A stretch of DNA of 37,312 nt, taken from positions 1 through 37,312 of IMG/VR virus record IMGVR_UViG_3300034111_000639. One strand, given 5' to 3'. Positions 30,506-37,312 of this stretch are shown piece by piece (positions within the stretch are counted from its first letter, which is position 1; the number at the start of each line of letters is the position of its first letter). The notes below the pieces were generated by a model that made no database searches, had not been told where the DNA came from, and saw only the letters and a list, made by a program, of their open reading frames with translations. The translations under genes were made by a program, and so were the position numbers. Origin of the DNA: a virus.

Positions 30506-31848
30506 TTCAGTGCCTCCATTGCTATGTCGGAAATTGCTCGTTTGTCGTGCAGGGCTGCCCAGATCTTTTCGTCAACTGTCTTGTCGGCCATAAGGATATA
30601 CACCCATACGTCGCGCAGCTGACCGGAACGATGCAGGCGTCCGACGGTTTGCTCAAACAATTCAAGCGACCAGGGCAGTGAGAGGAAGACCATGTGACAT
30701 CCTCCGTGTTGAAGGTTAAGGCCGTGTCCGGCGGATTTTGGATGTACAGCAAGGAGCTGGACTTCGCCGGCGTTCCATCGCTCAATAGCGCGGTCATCAT
30801 CGAGCGTAACCAGTTTCGGATAGCGGCGACGCAATTTCGCCACTTCCTCTTGGAACTGATAAACAATAAGCGTGTTCGCATGCTGGTTTTCCTCCAGTAG
30901 TTCATCCAATCGATCAAACTTGTGGTTGCTAAACCACACCGCCGTCTTGCTGGACGTGAACTGACCCGGTACGTCGCTTGCCACGCGGGTGCTGTCATAA
31001 ACAAAGCCGGACGCCATCTGTTGCAACTTTGATGTAACAGCCGCTGCATTAGCCGCCAGTATTTCAGACGACGGGAACTGCACCACGAAGTCTTTCTTCA
31101 TCTTCTCGTAAGGCTTGCGGTCATCTAGTTGGCAACGCAGCTCGATCATATGGCAGGGCGGCAGCTTGTCCCTGTACTCGCCAGGCTCCAAGACGAACGT
31201 CGCTGGCTTGATGCGCTCCATGACCAGCGGCAAGGCGCCTGGGCGCGGCGCCCACTCGCCGAAGTCGCGGTTCATGCAAACAAAGTACTGCTGCAAGAAC
31301 GCGCCCTTGGCACGGCCTAGCAGTTTCTCATCCACAATCTTGCACTGACCGAAGACGTCCTCGAGCCCATTGCTGGTGAACGACCCGGTCAGACCCCAGC
31401 GGATCTTAAACTGACCAATGATCTTGAGTAGTGCTTTAAAACGTGTGCCTGATGGGTTCTTCAACTTCGTCAGCTCGTCGAACACAATCGCGTCAAACGA
31501 CGACAGATCCTGCTCAGCTAACCAGCCGATGTTGTCGTAATTGGTGGCTACTATCTGCACGAACGAATGGAGCGCTGCGGCTCGTTCTTTGGGCGTACCA
31601 ACAGCGACGCGGTGGTCCAGCTCTGGCGCCCACTTCATAACTTCGATCGGCCACACGTCAGTACAGACACGCTTTGGCGCCAAGACAAGGAAGCGTGACG
31701 CGTAGCCGTCTTGCACCATCGCCTGCATGGCGGTCAATGTGATCGCCGTCTTGCCTGCGCCCACGGGCGCCAAGATCATCGCTCGATCGCGCTCGTACAG
31801 GAAATCAGCGGCTTCGTCTTGGTACGGCCTGAGTGTTAATCCACTCAT
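30502..31848 (-). CDS. SNF2-type DEAD/DEAH helicase
   Basis: A 448-residue two-domain helicase. Motif I is LAPVGAGKTAIT (about residues 30-41); motif II is the variant FDELTKLKNPSG (about 128); motif III SFTSN-like (LTGSF); motif VI QTVGRLHRSGQ (about 412), typical of the SNF2 group. The start at 31848 has AAGGAG seven bases upstream; the TTG at 31851 listed by simple scans is not needed. It begins inside the VRR-NUC gene (44-base overlap), and VRR-NUC and SNF2 helicase pairs are a known phage combination. It probably acts as a DNA translocase in replication, recombination or repair. Confidence 0.88.
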   Translation of the reverse strand: MSGLTLRPYQDEAADFLYERDRAMILAPVGAGKTAITLTAMQAMVQDGYASRFLVLAPKRVCTDVWPIEVMKWAPELDHRVAVGTPKERAAALHSFVQIVATNYDNIGWLAEQDLSSFDAIVFDELTKLKNPSGTRFKALLKIIGQFKIRWGLTGSFTSNGLEDVFGQCKIVDEKLLGRAKGAFLQQYFVCMNRDFGEWAPRPGALPLVMERIKPATFVLEPGEYRDKLPPCHMIELRCQLDDRKPYEKMKKDFVVQFPSSEILAANAAAVTSKLQQMASGFVYDSTRVASDVPGQFTSSKTAVWFSNHKFDRLDELLEENQHANTLIVYQFQEEVAKLRRRYPKLVTLDDDRAIERWNAGEVQLLAVHPKSAGHGLNLQHGGCHMVFLSLPWSLELFEQTVGRLHRSGQLRDVWVYILMADKTVDEKIWAALHDKRAISDIAMEALK

Positions 31849-32098
31849 CAATCATCTCCTTCGACCATAAACAGGCGTAATTTTGTTTTAAGCGCAGCAC
31901 GTCGTTGCGGAATATCTTTTGCAGTTCAGACAACCGACCACCTTTGGTTTTCAATTCGACAAACCACGTTGACCCATCAGGCATACAAGCGATGCGGTCA
32001 CTCACTCCACGTTGCGTTGGCGATCTGAACTTGTAGGCTATGCCGCCGGCACGCTCGACTGTCCAAACAAAGTACTTCTCAATTTCTTTTTCTAACAT
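31805..32098 (-). CDS. VRR-NUC domain nuclease
   Basis: A 97-residue protein that is almost only the VRR-NUC domain. Active-site residues of the PD-(D/E)XK fold are visible: GVSDRI (Asp, about residue 34) and FVELKTKGG (Glu-x-Lys, about residues 47-49). Such small phage nucleases cut branched DNA. No ribosome site lies before the ATG at 32098, and the predicted start of transcription falls right at this ATG, so the mRNA may be leaderless. It overlaps the helicase gene. Confidence 0.88.
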   Translation of the reverse strand: MLEKEIEKYFVWTVERAGGIAYKFRSPTQRGVSDRIACMPDGSTWFVELKTKGGRLSELQKIFRNDVLRLKQNYACLWSKEMIDEWINTQAVPRRSR

Positions 32099-32105
32099 GT
32101 TGCGA

Positions 32106-32134
32106 AATATAAAGCATCAAAAAGTATTTGACAA
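32106..32134 (-). promoter_or_regulatory. Leftward sigma-70-like promoter sharing its -35
   Basis: On the minus strand TTGTCA (32134-32129) and TATATT (32111-32106), both 5/6 matches, are 17 bases apart. Transcription is predicted near 32099, at the ATG of the VRR-NUC gene. The -35 overlaps, on the other strand, the -35 of the rightward promoter. Confidence 0.65.
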
Positions 32135-32156
32135 GGATTATTTTAGGGACTACAGT
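32128..32156 (+). promoter_or_regulatory. Rightward sigma-70-like promoter of the replication arm
   Basis: A perfect TTGACA (32128-32133) and TACAGT (32151-32156, 4/6) are separated by 17 bases. Transcription would begin near 32163 and give a short leader carrying GGAGG before the GTG start at 32185. A TTG inside the -35 at 32128 opens the longest in-frame reading but cannot be the true start. Confidence 0.65.
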
Positions 32157-32184
32157 CGAGGCTCAAACAGTAAACGGAGGTAAA

Positions 32185-33306
32185 GTGAATCACTCTAATA
32201 TCGTCGGCGGCTCTACTGCCAAGCGCGTCATCAACTGTCCAGCGTCAGTCAAGCTGGTGCAACAGATGCCGCCCAAGCCATCAAGCGAACACGCAGATCG
32301 TGGCACGCTGTTGCATAACGTTATTGCTGAACTCTTAGAGTTTGACAAGAAGCCAGAGCAGTGCATTGGCGCGCAATACAAGACACAAATACTTACGCAG
32401 GAGCTAATTGATGAGAAGATTATTCCCGCTTTGGAAGCACTCAATGAAATCGACCCCGACAAGACAATGGAGTACATGGTTGAAACCCGAGTTGGGTTTG
32501 GCGATTATTTACCTAATGTATTTGGCAGCACTGATCTACTTGGGCGTAGAGGGAGACGTGCGATCGTTCTTGATTGGAAATTTGGCGATGGCGTGCTTGT
32601 GGATGTTGAAGACAATGCTCAGCTCTTATTTTACGCGGCTGCGGCAATGAGAACACCGGCATGTCAGTGGGTGTTCGAGGGTGTTGAAGAAATCGAATGC
32701 GTCATTGTGCAGCCGCCTGCAATCCGTCGTTGGGTCACCACACCTGAACGCGTCAAGCAGTTTGAAGTTGAGTTAGCTAAAGCCGTGCGTGAGTCGTCAT
32801 CGCCAGAGGCGTCCATGCAAACAGGCGACCACTGCCGTTGGTGCGCAGCCAAGCCGATCTGCCCGCAAATGAATGGTGAAGTAGACCGCGCGTTAAAGAT
32901 GCAGCTTGCGAATTTGCCCGCCGAACAGATTGCAATGCAGCTGCAACAGGCAGACATGCTTGAGGATTACATCAAAGACCTGCGCGCGCTTGCGTTCCAG
33001 ATGCTTGAGAATAATCGCGGTGTGCCAGGCTACAAGTTGGTCGCCAAGCGTGGCACACGTCAGTGGGTCAATGAAACCACGGCAAAAGATTTTCTGTTAA
33101 AGTCGCTTGTCGAGCCGTACAAAGAACTTGAAGTTATATCTCCTGCGCAGGCAGAGAAGTTACTAAAAAAGATTAAAGTCGAATTACCGCCGGAGCTAGT
33201 TGTATCGGTTTCGTCGGGTAGTACGCTGGCGCCGGAGTCAGATCCGAGGCCAGCGGTGTTGCAACTCGGTCGTCAAATGATGGCCGCTCTCTCTAAACTT
33301 CAATAA
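32185..33306 (+). CDS. DUF2800-like PD-(D/E)XK exonuclease
   Basis: A 373-residue protein, first of the rightward replication arm. The start is GTG 32185 with GGAGG four bases upstream. It shows RGTLLHNVIAEL (His near residue 41), FGSTDLL, VLDWKFGDG (Asp-x-Lys near residue 130) and a Cys set CRWCAAKPIC (about 220), together with a tyrosine-type helix (NAQLLFYAAAA), the order of RecB/Cas4-like phage nucleases (DUF2800). It probably degrades or resects DNA in recombination-linked replication. It works beside the single-strand-binding protein encoded 11 bases downstream. Confidence 0.82.
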   Translation: MNHSNIVGGSTAKRVINCPASVKLVQQMPPKPSSEHADRGTLLHNVIAELLEFDKKPEQCIGAQYKTQILTQELIDEKIIPALEALNEIDPDKTMEYMVETRVGFGDYLPNVFGSTDLLGRRGRRAIVLDWKFGDGVLVDVEDNAQLLFYAAAAMRTPACQWVFEGVEEIECVIVQPPAIRRWVTTPERVKQFEVELAKAVRESSSPEASMQTGDHCRWCAAKPICPQMNGEVDRALKMQLANLPAEQIAMQLQQADMLEDYIKDLRALAFQMLENNRGVPGYKLVAKRGTRQWVNETTAKDFLLKSLVEPYKELEVISPAQAEKLLKKIKVELPPELVVSVSSGSTLAPESDPRPAVLQLGRQMMAALSKLQ

Positions 33307-33317
33307 AGGAAACTATT

Positions 33318-33947
33318 ATGTCATTTGCTCTCGCGAATCTTCCGAACGTATCAGCTCTCTCTACCGCACTGCGTACACTTGAGAAAGATGTTGGCCCAGT
33401 TGGCTTCGTCATTCTGAAAATGGACAAGCGTGGCGATTGGGTTTATGGCGCAAATCAAACTGAAGTCGAAGCCGAGACGCTGTGGGCAGTCAACCCCGCG
33501 TCGTTTGTCCACGGCTACATTGCTTGGGGCGACGCTGTCGTTCTGGGCGAGGTGATGGTGCCGTTAACCGAACCGCTGCCACCAGTATTTGAGGCTCCTG
33601 CAGGCGCCGAGAAGGGCTGGCAGATTCAAATCGGCATGGGTTTGAAGTGCATCTGTGGTCCTGATAAAGACATGGAAGTGCGTTTCACTGTCACGTCAGT
33701 CGGCGGCAAGAAGGCTGTGCAGCAGCTGGGTGTTGCGATTGCGCAGCAGATCGAAACAGACCAGACCAAGCCAGTGCCTGTCGTTAAATTGAAAACAGAC
33801 TCGTACAAGCACAAAATGTACGGTAAGATTTTCACGCCGGTGTTTGATATCGTTGAGTGGGTAGGCATGGACGGCAAGTCCACAGAACCCGCTGACGAAG
33901 TAGCCAGCGAAGAAGCATTGCCAGCACGTCGTCGTCGTTCGGCGTAA
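33318..33947 (+). CDS. Putative single-stranded DNA-binding protein
   Basis: A 209-residue beta-rich protein between the nuclease and the methyltransferase/polymerase genes, a usual place for a phage SSB. It has no recognised catalytic motif. Basic and aromatic residues alternate (KMDKRGDWVYGANQTEVEAE, then KLKTDSYKHKMYGKIF). The C terminus has an acidic stretch (EPADEVASEEALPA) followed by RRRR, and not the purely acidic tail of classical SSBs. AAGGA precedes the ATG. The function is inferred from position and general form. Confidence 0.6.
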   Translation: MSFALANLPNVSALSTALRTLEKDVGPVGFVILKMDKRGDWVYGANQTEVEAETLWAVNPASFVHGYIAWGDAVVLGEVMVPLTEPLPPVFEAPAGAEKGWQIQIGMGLKCICGPDKDMEVRFTVTSVGGKKAVQQLGVAIAQQIETDQTKPVPVVKLKTDSYKHKMYGKIFTPVFDIVEWVGMDGKSTEPADEVASEEALPARRRRSA

Positions 33948-34009
33948 GTAACACGGAGGAAAGCGGATGCCGGGCGGGTGACGGACGCAGCGAGTACTCC
34001 ACCTTTTAA

Positions 34010-34081
34010 TGGCCCTAGCTATCTAATCATCAGGTTTTCCTTGGTCGGTTCGGCCTGATGCTGGCAAGATAGTTGGGGCCA
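34010..34081 (+). promoter_or_regulatory. Structured mRNA leader before the methyltransferase
   Basis: Bases 34010-34024 pair with 34067-34081 in a 15-bp stem with only two G-U pairs. Inside, CATCAGG (34028-34034) pairs with CCTGATG (34054-34060). The outer right arm contains GGGG, the only ribosome-site-like sequence before the ATG at 34091, so the folded form should hide it. GGGG could also pair with CCCC at 34082-34085. The arms carry CTATC (34019-34023) and GATAG (34068-34072), the same pentamers as the array upstream of the terminase. No terminator T-run follows. The leader from 33948 to 34090 holds no gene I can support. Confidence 0.6.
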
Positions 34082-34090
34082 CCCCTACCT

Positions 34091-35560
34091 ATGAAAACTA
34101 TGAAATTCCTTTCTGTTTGTAGCGGCATAGAAGCCGCCTCCGTTGCGTGGGAGCCGTTGGGTTGGAAAGCGTCTGGCTTTGCTGAGATCGAGCCGTTCCC
34201 TTGCGCTGTGTTGGCGCACCACTATCCTGACGTACCTAATCACGGCGATATGTCGCTGCTGCCCGGCAAGATCCGTAACGGCGAAGTCGAAGCGCCTGAT
34301 CTGCTGTGCGGTGGTACACCCTGCCAAGCCTTTTCTGTTGCCGGCCTGCGCCAATCATTGGATGACGCGCGCGGTAACCTGACACTTACCTTTTGCGAGA
34401 TTGCCGATGCCATCGATTCAAAACGAGAACAACCCTGTATCGTCTTCTGGGAAAACGTCCCCGGCGTCCTTAACACCAAAGATAATGCCTTCGGGTGCTT
34501 TTTGGGAGCACTTGCCGGCGAAGATGACGCACTCATCGCACCAGGGGGCAGATGGGCTAACGCTGGTTTTATCGATGGCCCCCAAAGAGCAGTCGCGTGG
34601 CGAGTCCTCGACGCCCAATATTTCGGAGTGGCCCAACGACGCCGCCGTGTGTTCGTTATCGCAAGTGCTAGAGCAGACTTTGATCCCGCAGCGGTTCTTT
34701 TTGAGTTCGAAGGCGTGCGCCGGGATACTGCGCCGAGCAGAAAAACGCGGGAAGGAATTGCCGGGGGCGTTGAAATCGGCCCTTCAGGCGGTCGCTTCAC
34801 CGATTTAAACCCCACCTTAGATGCGAGGGCAAAAGATGGCCCGATCAGGAATCAGCTTGCTGGTGCAGTCATAACAATGAGCTCTGGTCAAGCCGGTGCT
34901 GAGATCCGAACCGATGGGGGCGCACCAACGCTGACTTGTTTACATGAAGCGCCGATTGCCGCTTATGCGTTACAAGGCGCGGGACACACATCTCAGAACT
35001 TACAAGGCTCTGGCTGGAATGAAGAAGTCAGTTTTACTTTGAACTGCATGGATGTGCATGGTGTGGCGCAGCCGATACCGTTCGGCGTGGCAGAGCAGTC
35101 AGATGTTGGGCATTGCCTGCGCTCTGGCGCCAGCAAAGCAGACAAGCATGAATCAACGACCTATGTGGCGCAGCCAGTTGCTGCTTTCAAGTACACGATG
35201 GGAGCAAAGGCGCACGGCATTGGTTATGCTGAGGAGCAGTCACCGACCTTTGACACAAAGCCGGACTCCATCGCAGTTATGGCACCAACTTTAACTGCAA
35301 CCAACGATCCGAGTCGTAGCCCGCAATCAACCGAAGTCACCAACCAAGTCGCTGCTGTACACGCTGTCAGCATGGCTGTGCGCCGCCTGACGCCGGTCGA
35401 ATGTGAGCGCCTGCAGGGCTTTCCCGACAATTACACCAACATACCGTGGCGCAAAGCAGCTGAGTCACCTGACGGCCCACGCTACAAGGCGTTAGGTAAC
35501 TCATGGGCTGTGCCCGTAGTTCGATGGATTGGAGAGCGAATTGAGCGTTCTCTGGCTTGA
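34091..35560 (+). CDS. DNA (cytosine-5) methyltransferase
   Basis: A 489-residue enzyme. Motifs in order: I, LSVCSGIEAASVAW with the SAM-binding acidic residues in FAEIEPF; IV, GGTPCQAFS with catalytic Cys near residue 78; VI, WENVPG (about 121); VIII, QRRRRVF (about 182); IX, RRLTPVECERLQGFP (about 431); X, KALGNSWAVPVV (about 466). Between VIII and IX lies a long insertion of about 220 residues that should contain the target-recognition domain. The start is probably 34091 (or 34100), after the structured leader. It may protect phage DNA from host restriction. It overlaps the polymerase start by 20 bases and contains a second open frame at 34575-34808. Confidence 0.93.
   Translation: MKTMKFLSVCSGIEAASVAWEPLGWKASGFAEIEPFPCAVLAHHYPDVPNHGDMSLLPGKIRNGEVEAPDLLCGGTPCQAFSVAGLRQSLDDARGNLTLTFCEIADAIDSKREQPCIVFWENVPGVLNTKDNAFGCFLGALAGEDDALIAPGGRWANAGFIDGPQRAVAWRVLDAQYFGVAQRRRRVFVIASARADFDPAAVLFEFEGVRRDTAPSRKTREGIAGGVEIGPSGGRFTDLNPTLDARAKDGPIRNQLAGAVITMSSGQAGAEIRTDGGAPTLTCLHEAPIAAYALQGAGHTSQNLQGSGWNEEVSFTLNCMDVHGVAQPIPFGVAEQSDVGHCLRSGASKADKHESTTYVAQPVAAFKYTMGAKAHGIGYAEEQSPTFDTKPDSIAVMAPTLTATNDPSRSPQSTEVTNQVAAVHAVSMAVRRLTPVECERLQGFPDNYTNIPWRKAAESPDGPRYKALGNSWAVPVVRWIGERIERSLA
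34575..34808 (+). CDS. Nested overlapping reading frame in the methyltransferase gene
   Basis: A 77-codon reading in the +1 frame relative to the methyltransferase, open back to about 34401. The peptide (CSLSQVLEQTLIPQRFFLSS, then KACAGILRRAEKRGKELPGA) is basic and helical, and from memory it resembles short phage proteins of the form FLSPKACAGILRRAEKRGK that are annotated as hypothetical beside cytosine methyltransferases. The same bases encode motif VIII (QRRRRVF) of the enzyme, so both frames may be under selection. No ribosome site precedes the ATG at 34575. It could be a separate protein, a frameshift product or a chance frame. Confidence 0.4.
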   Translation: MAPKEQSRGESSTPNISEWPNDAAVCSLSQVLEQTLIPQRFFLSSKACAGILRRAEKRGKELPGALKSALQAVASPI

Positions 35561-37312
35561 CTTTGAAACCCGGTCGAAGTGCGACCTATCCTCACGGGGA
35601 GTTTATAACTATGCTCAAGACGGTACCACCGATGTACTTTGTATGTCCTACGCGTTTGACGACGATGAGGTTGTCACCTGGACTCCCGATCAACCGTTCC
35701 CTGACGCTGTACGCCAGCACACCGGGCAGATATACGCGCACAATGCTGCCTTTGAGCGCCTCATCTTCTGGTACGTCTTACAGTGTAACTTTCAACTCGA
35801 GCAGTTCTACTGCACCGCTACGCAAGCGCGTGCTAACTGCTTACCTGGCAGCCTTGAAGACGTCGGTCGCGCCATCTCCAGCGTCATGCGCAAAGACCAC
35901 CGAGGAAATCAACTTATTCGATTGCTTTCCATCCCACGTAGCGATGGAACTTTTAGCACTGACCCGGCCTTGATGGCCGAGATGGTCCAGTATTGCGAGC
36001 AGGACGTACGTGCCATGCGCGCAGTGTCCAAGGCCATGCGTCCACTGTCCGAGCAGGAGCTGGCCGACTACCACGTCAACGAGCGCATCAACGACCGTGG
36101 CGTGCTGCTTGACTTGCCACTGGCGCAGGCGGCCATGCGGTACGCGTCCGTCGAGCTGGAAGAGATCGAGACGCTGGTCGCCGATGTGACCGAGGGCGAG
36201 ATCAAGTCGGTGCGCAGCCCCAAGATGAAGCAGTGGGTAATCGACCGTGTCGGCCCGCAGGCGTTAAAGATGATGGAGACCTACAAGGACGGCGACTTAA
36301 AGTATTCTATCGACAAGTCAGTACGCGCTAATTTACTTATATTTGCAGAGGAAAACCCCGATGAGATTCCGGCCCATGTTGCGGACGTCATTCAATGCGC
36401 AGATGATCTCTGGGCGTCGTCGGTTGCGAAGTTCAGCCGCCTTGCGAGTCTGGCAGACGAAGACGATCACCGAGTACGAGGTGCTTTTGTCTTCGCTGGA
36501 GGCTCTGCCACTGGACGAGCTTCGTCGTACGGCGCGCAGGTCCATAACTTCACACGCAAGTGCGCCGACGAGCCAGACGACGTTAGGCACGCTATGGTTA
36601 GAGGGCACAGCATCACGCCGCGATTTGGAAAACGCGTTACAGATGTTCTCAAGGGAATGCTCCGGCCCGCACTGATACCGGCACCCGGCAAGCAGTTCGT
36701 TGCAGCTGACTGGTCAGCAGTCGAAGCCCGCGTGACAGCCTGGGCATCAGCCGACCCGCAGGCCGAGGACGTGCTGCAAGTCTTTCGCGATGGTCGCGAC
36801 ATCTACAAGCGTGAAGCCGCCGGTATCTACCGCGTGGCCGAGGACGCAGTCGATAAAGAGCAGCGCCAGATTGGTAAGGTTGCCATTCTGTCACTTGGCT
36901 TTGGCGGTGCTGTTGGCGCCTTCAGCGCAATGGGGCGTGCATACGGTGTGTATATGGCAGAGTCGGATTCGCGTCGGATTGTAGACGCATGGCGCCGCGC
37001 TAATGCGTGGGCAGTGCGTTACTGGGACAAGCTCGAGAGCGCCTACACGCGGGCGCTACGCAACCCGAACCGGGAGTTCTCAGCCGGGCGCGTTACCTAT
37101 ATGTACGACGGGCGGCATCTCTGGTACGCGCTGCCGTCGGGGCGTGTGCTGTGTTACCCGTTTGCTAAGTTTGACGGCGACGAGATCACGTACGTCAAAG
37201 CAGCCTGGAAACCAGCAGCGGATGCGACCGAATGGCCGCGCGCCCGCTTGTGGCGCGGGCTCGCTTGTGAGAACATAACGCAAGCGATCGCCAACGATCT
37301 GCTACGGCATGC
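35541..37312 (+). CDS. polA: DNA polymerase I (family A) with 3'-5' exonuclease, N-terminal part
   Basis: Start TTG 35541, with GGAG five to ten bases upstream inside the methyltransferase gene. The frame runs off the contig end and continues at position 3 of the window, giving 647 residues. Exonuclease motifs: WLDFET (Exo I, about residue 5), YAHNAAFERL (Exo II, about 67), YCEQDVRA (Exo III, about 155). Polymerase motif A is AADWSAVEAR, with catalytic Asp390. Motif B is RQIGKVAILSLGFGG (residues 442-456). By alignment to E. coli Pol I, Arg442 and Lys446 match R754 and K758, Leu450 takes the place of Phe762, and Phe454 that of Tyr766. The Leu variant is known from environmental phages. It is the replicative polymerase of this phage. 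Confidence 0.93.
   Translation, partial: MSVLWLDFETRSKCDLSSRGVYNYAQDGTTDVLCMSYAFDDDEVVTWTPDQPFPDAVRQHTGQIYAHNAAFERLIFWYVLQCNFQLEQFYCTATQARANCLPGSLEDVGRAISSVMRKDHRGNQLIRLLSIPRSDGTFSTDPALMAEMVQYCEQDVRAMRAVSKAMRPLSEQELADYHVNERINDRGVLLDLPLAQAAMRYASVELEEIETLVADVTEGEIKSVRSPKMKQWVIDRVGPQALKMMETYKDGDLKYSIDKSVRANLLIFAEENPDEIPAHVADVIQCADDLWASSVAKFSRLASLADEDDHRVRGAFVFAGGSATGRASSYGAQVHNFTRKCADEPDDVRHAMVRGHSITPRFGKRVTDVLKGMLRPALIPAPGKQFVAADWSAVEARVTAWASADPQAEDVLQVFRDGRDIYKREAAGIYRVAEDAVDKEQRQIGKVAILSLGFGGAVGAFSAMGRAYGVYMAESDSRRIVDAWRRANAWAVRYWDKLESAYTRALRNPNREFSAGRVTYMYDGRHLWYALPSGRVLCYPFAKFDGDEITYVKAAWKPAADATEWPRARLWRGLACENITQAIANDLLRH
37186..37312. repeat. Terminal direct repeat (right copy)
   Basis: Exact copy of bases 1-127, lying inside the polymerase gene. 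See the left copy for interpretation. Confidence 0.95.

Noticed and set aside
32128-32184. Extended TTG start for the DUF2800-like nuclease
   Set aside because: The TTG is the -35 box of a good promoter; transcription starts downstream of it, and GTG 32185 has GGAGG.
1-37312. Lysogeny module, phage RNA polymerase or tRNA genes
   Set aside because: No integrase, CI/Cro-like repressor, single-subunit RNA polymerase or tRNA cloverleaf was recognised on either strand; absence by eye is not proof.

Overview
The window is a complete genome of a short-tailed (podovirus-like) bacteriophage, written as a linear contig whose first 127 bases are repeated exactly as its last 127 bases. Joined at this overlap it is a 37,185-base circle, and the family A DNA polymerase gene that looks cut at both ends becomes one intact 647-codon gene. 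The evidence for a phage is direct: terminase small and large subunits, portal, scaffold, major capsid protein, tail tubular proteins, three internal (ejection) proteins, tail fibres and a holin/Rz/Rz1/endolysin cassette. No tape-measure or sheath gene is visible, which fits a podovirus. An embedded Rz1 lipoprotein implies a Gram-negative host. Strong GGAGG-type ribosome sites and sigma-70-like promoters, with no phage RNA polymerase, suggest host RNA polymerase is used throughout. No integrase, repressor or excisionase was seen. The host cannot be named from the sequence; the gene styles recall phages of freshwater Betaproteobacteria, which is an inference from memory.

Layout. (1) A replication arm on the + strand starts at a promoter near 32.13 kb. 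It runs through a DUF2800-like nuclease, a putative single-strand-binding protein, a cytosine-C5 DNA methyltransferase and DNA polymerase A, crosses the contig ends, and continues with an AEP primase-helicase, a metallophosphoesterase, an extremely acidic small protein and a coiled-coil protein, ending at about 4.2 kb. (2) A leftward set of small accessory genes (6.38 to 4.29 kb) includes a GP88-like cysteine-rich protein and three membrane microproteins of 19 to 28 residues. (3) A control region (6.38 to 7.38 kb) holds two divergent promoters, an array of TGTAGGC repeats, an 18-bp inverted repeat, a possible ribbon-helix-helix gene and a series of alternating GATAG/CTATC dyads just before the terminase. 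(4) A rightward structural and lysis arm runs from 7.4 to 29.6 kb. (5) A leftward operon of seven overlapping genes (32.1 to 29.57 kb) encodes a VRR-NUC nuclease, a SNF2-type helicase and five small proteins.

How it fits together. The replication arm supplies primase-helicase, polymerase, single-strand-binding protein and nucleases; the helicase and VRR-NUC pair are transcribed divergently from a promoter that shares its -35 element with the replication arm. The methyltransferase and the acidic protein are candidates for escaping host restriction. The late arm packages DNA, builds the head and tail, and lyses the cell. The fibre genes form two loci: a collagen-like fibre plus three tandem paralogous modules between portal and scaffold, and a separate fibre plus cupin after the tail tube.

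The most unusual items are: the membrane microproteins; the acidic protein with no basic residues; the two repeat arrays; the structured leader before the methyltransferase that carries the same CTATC/GATAG motif as the packaging-side array; a second reading frame inside the methyltransferase; a likely AUU start codon; back-to-back promoters with a shared -35 and a possible leaderless nuclease mRNA; and a cassette of small basic proteins in a chain of ATGA overlaps.
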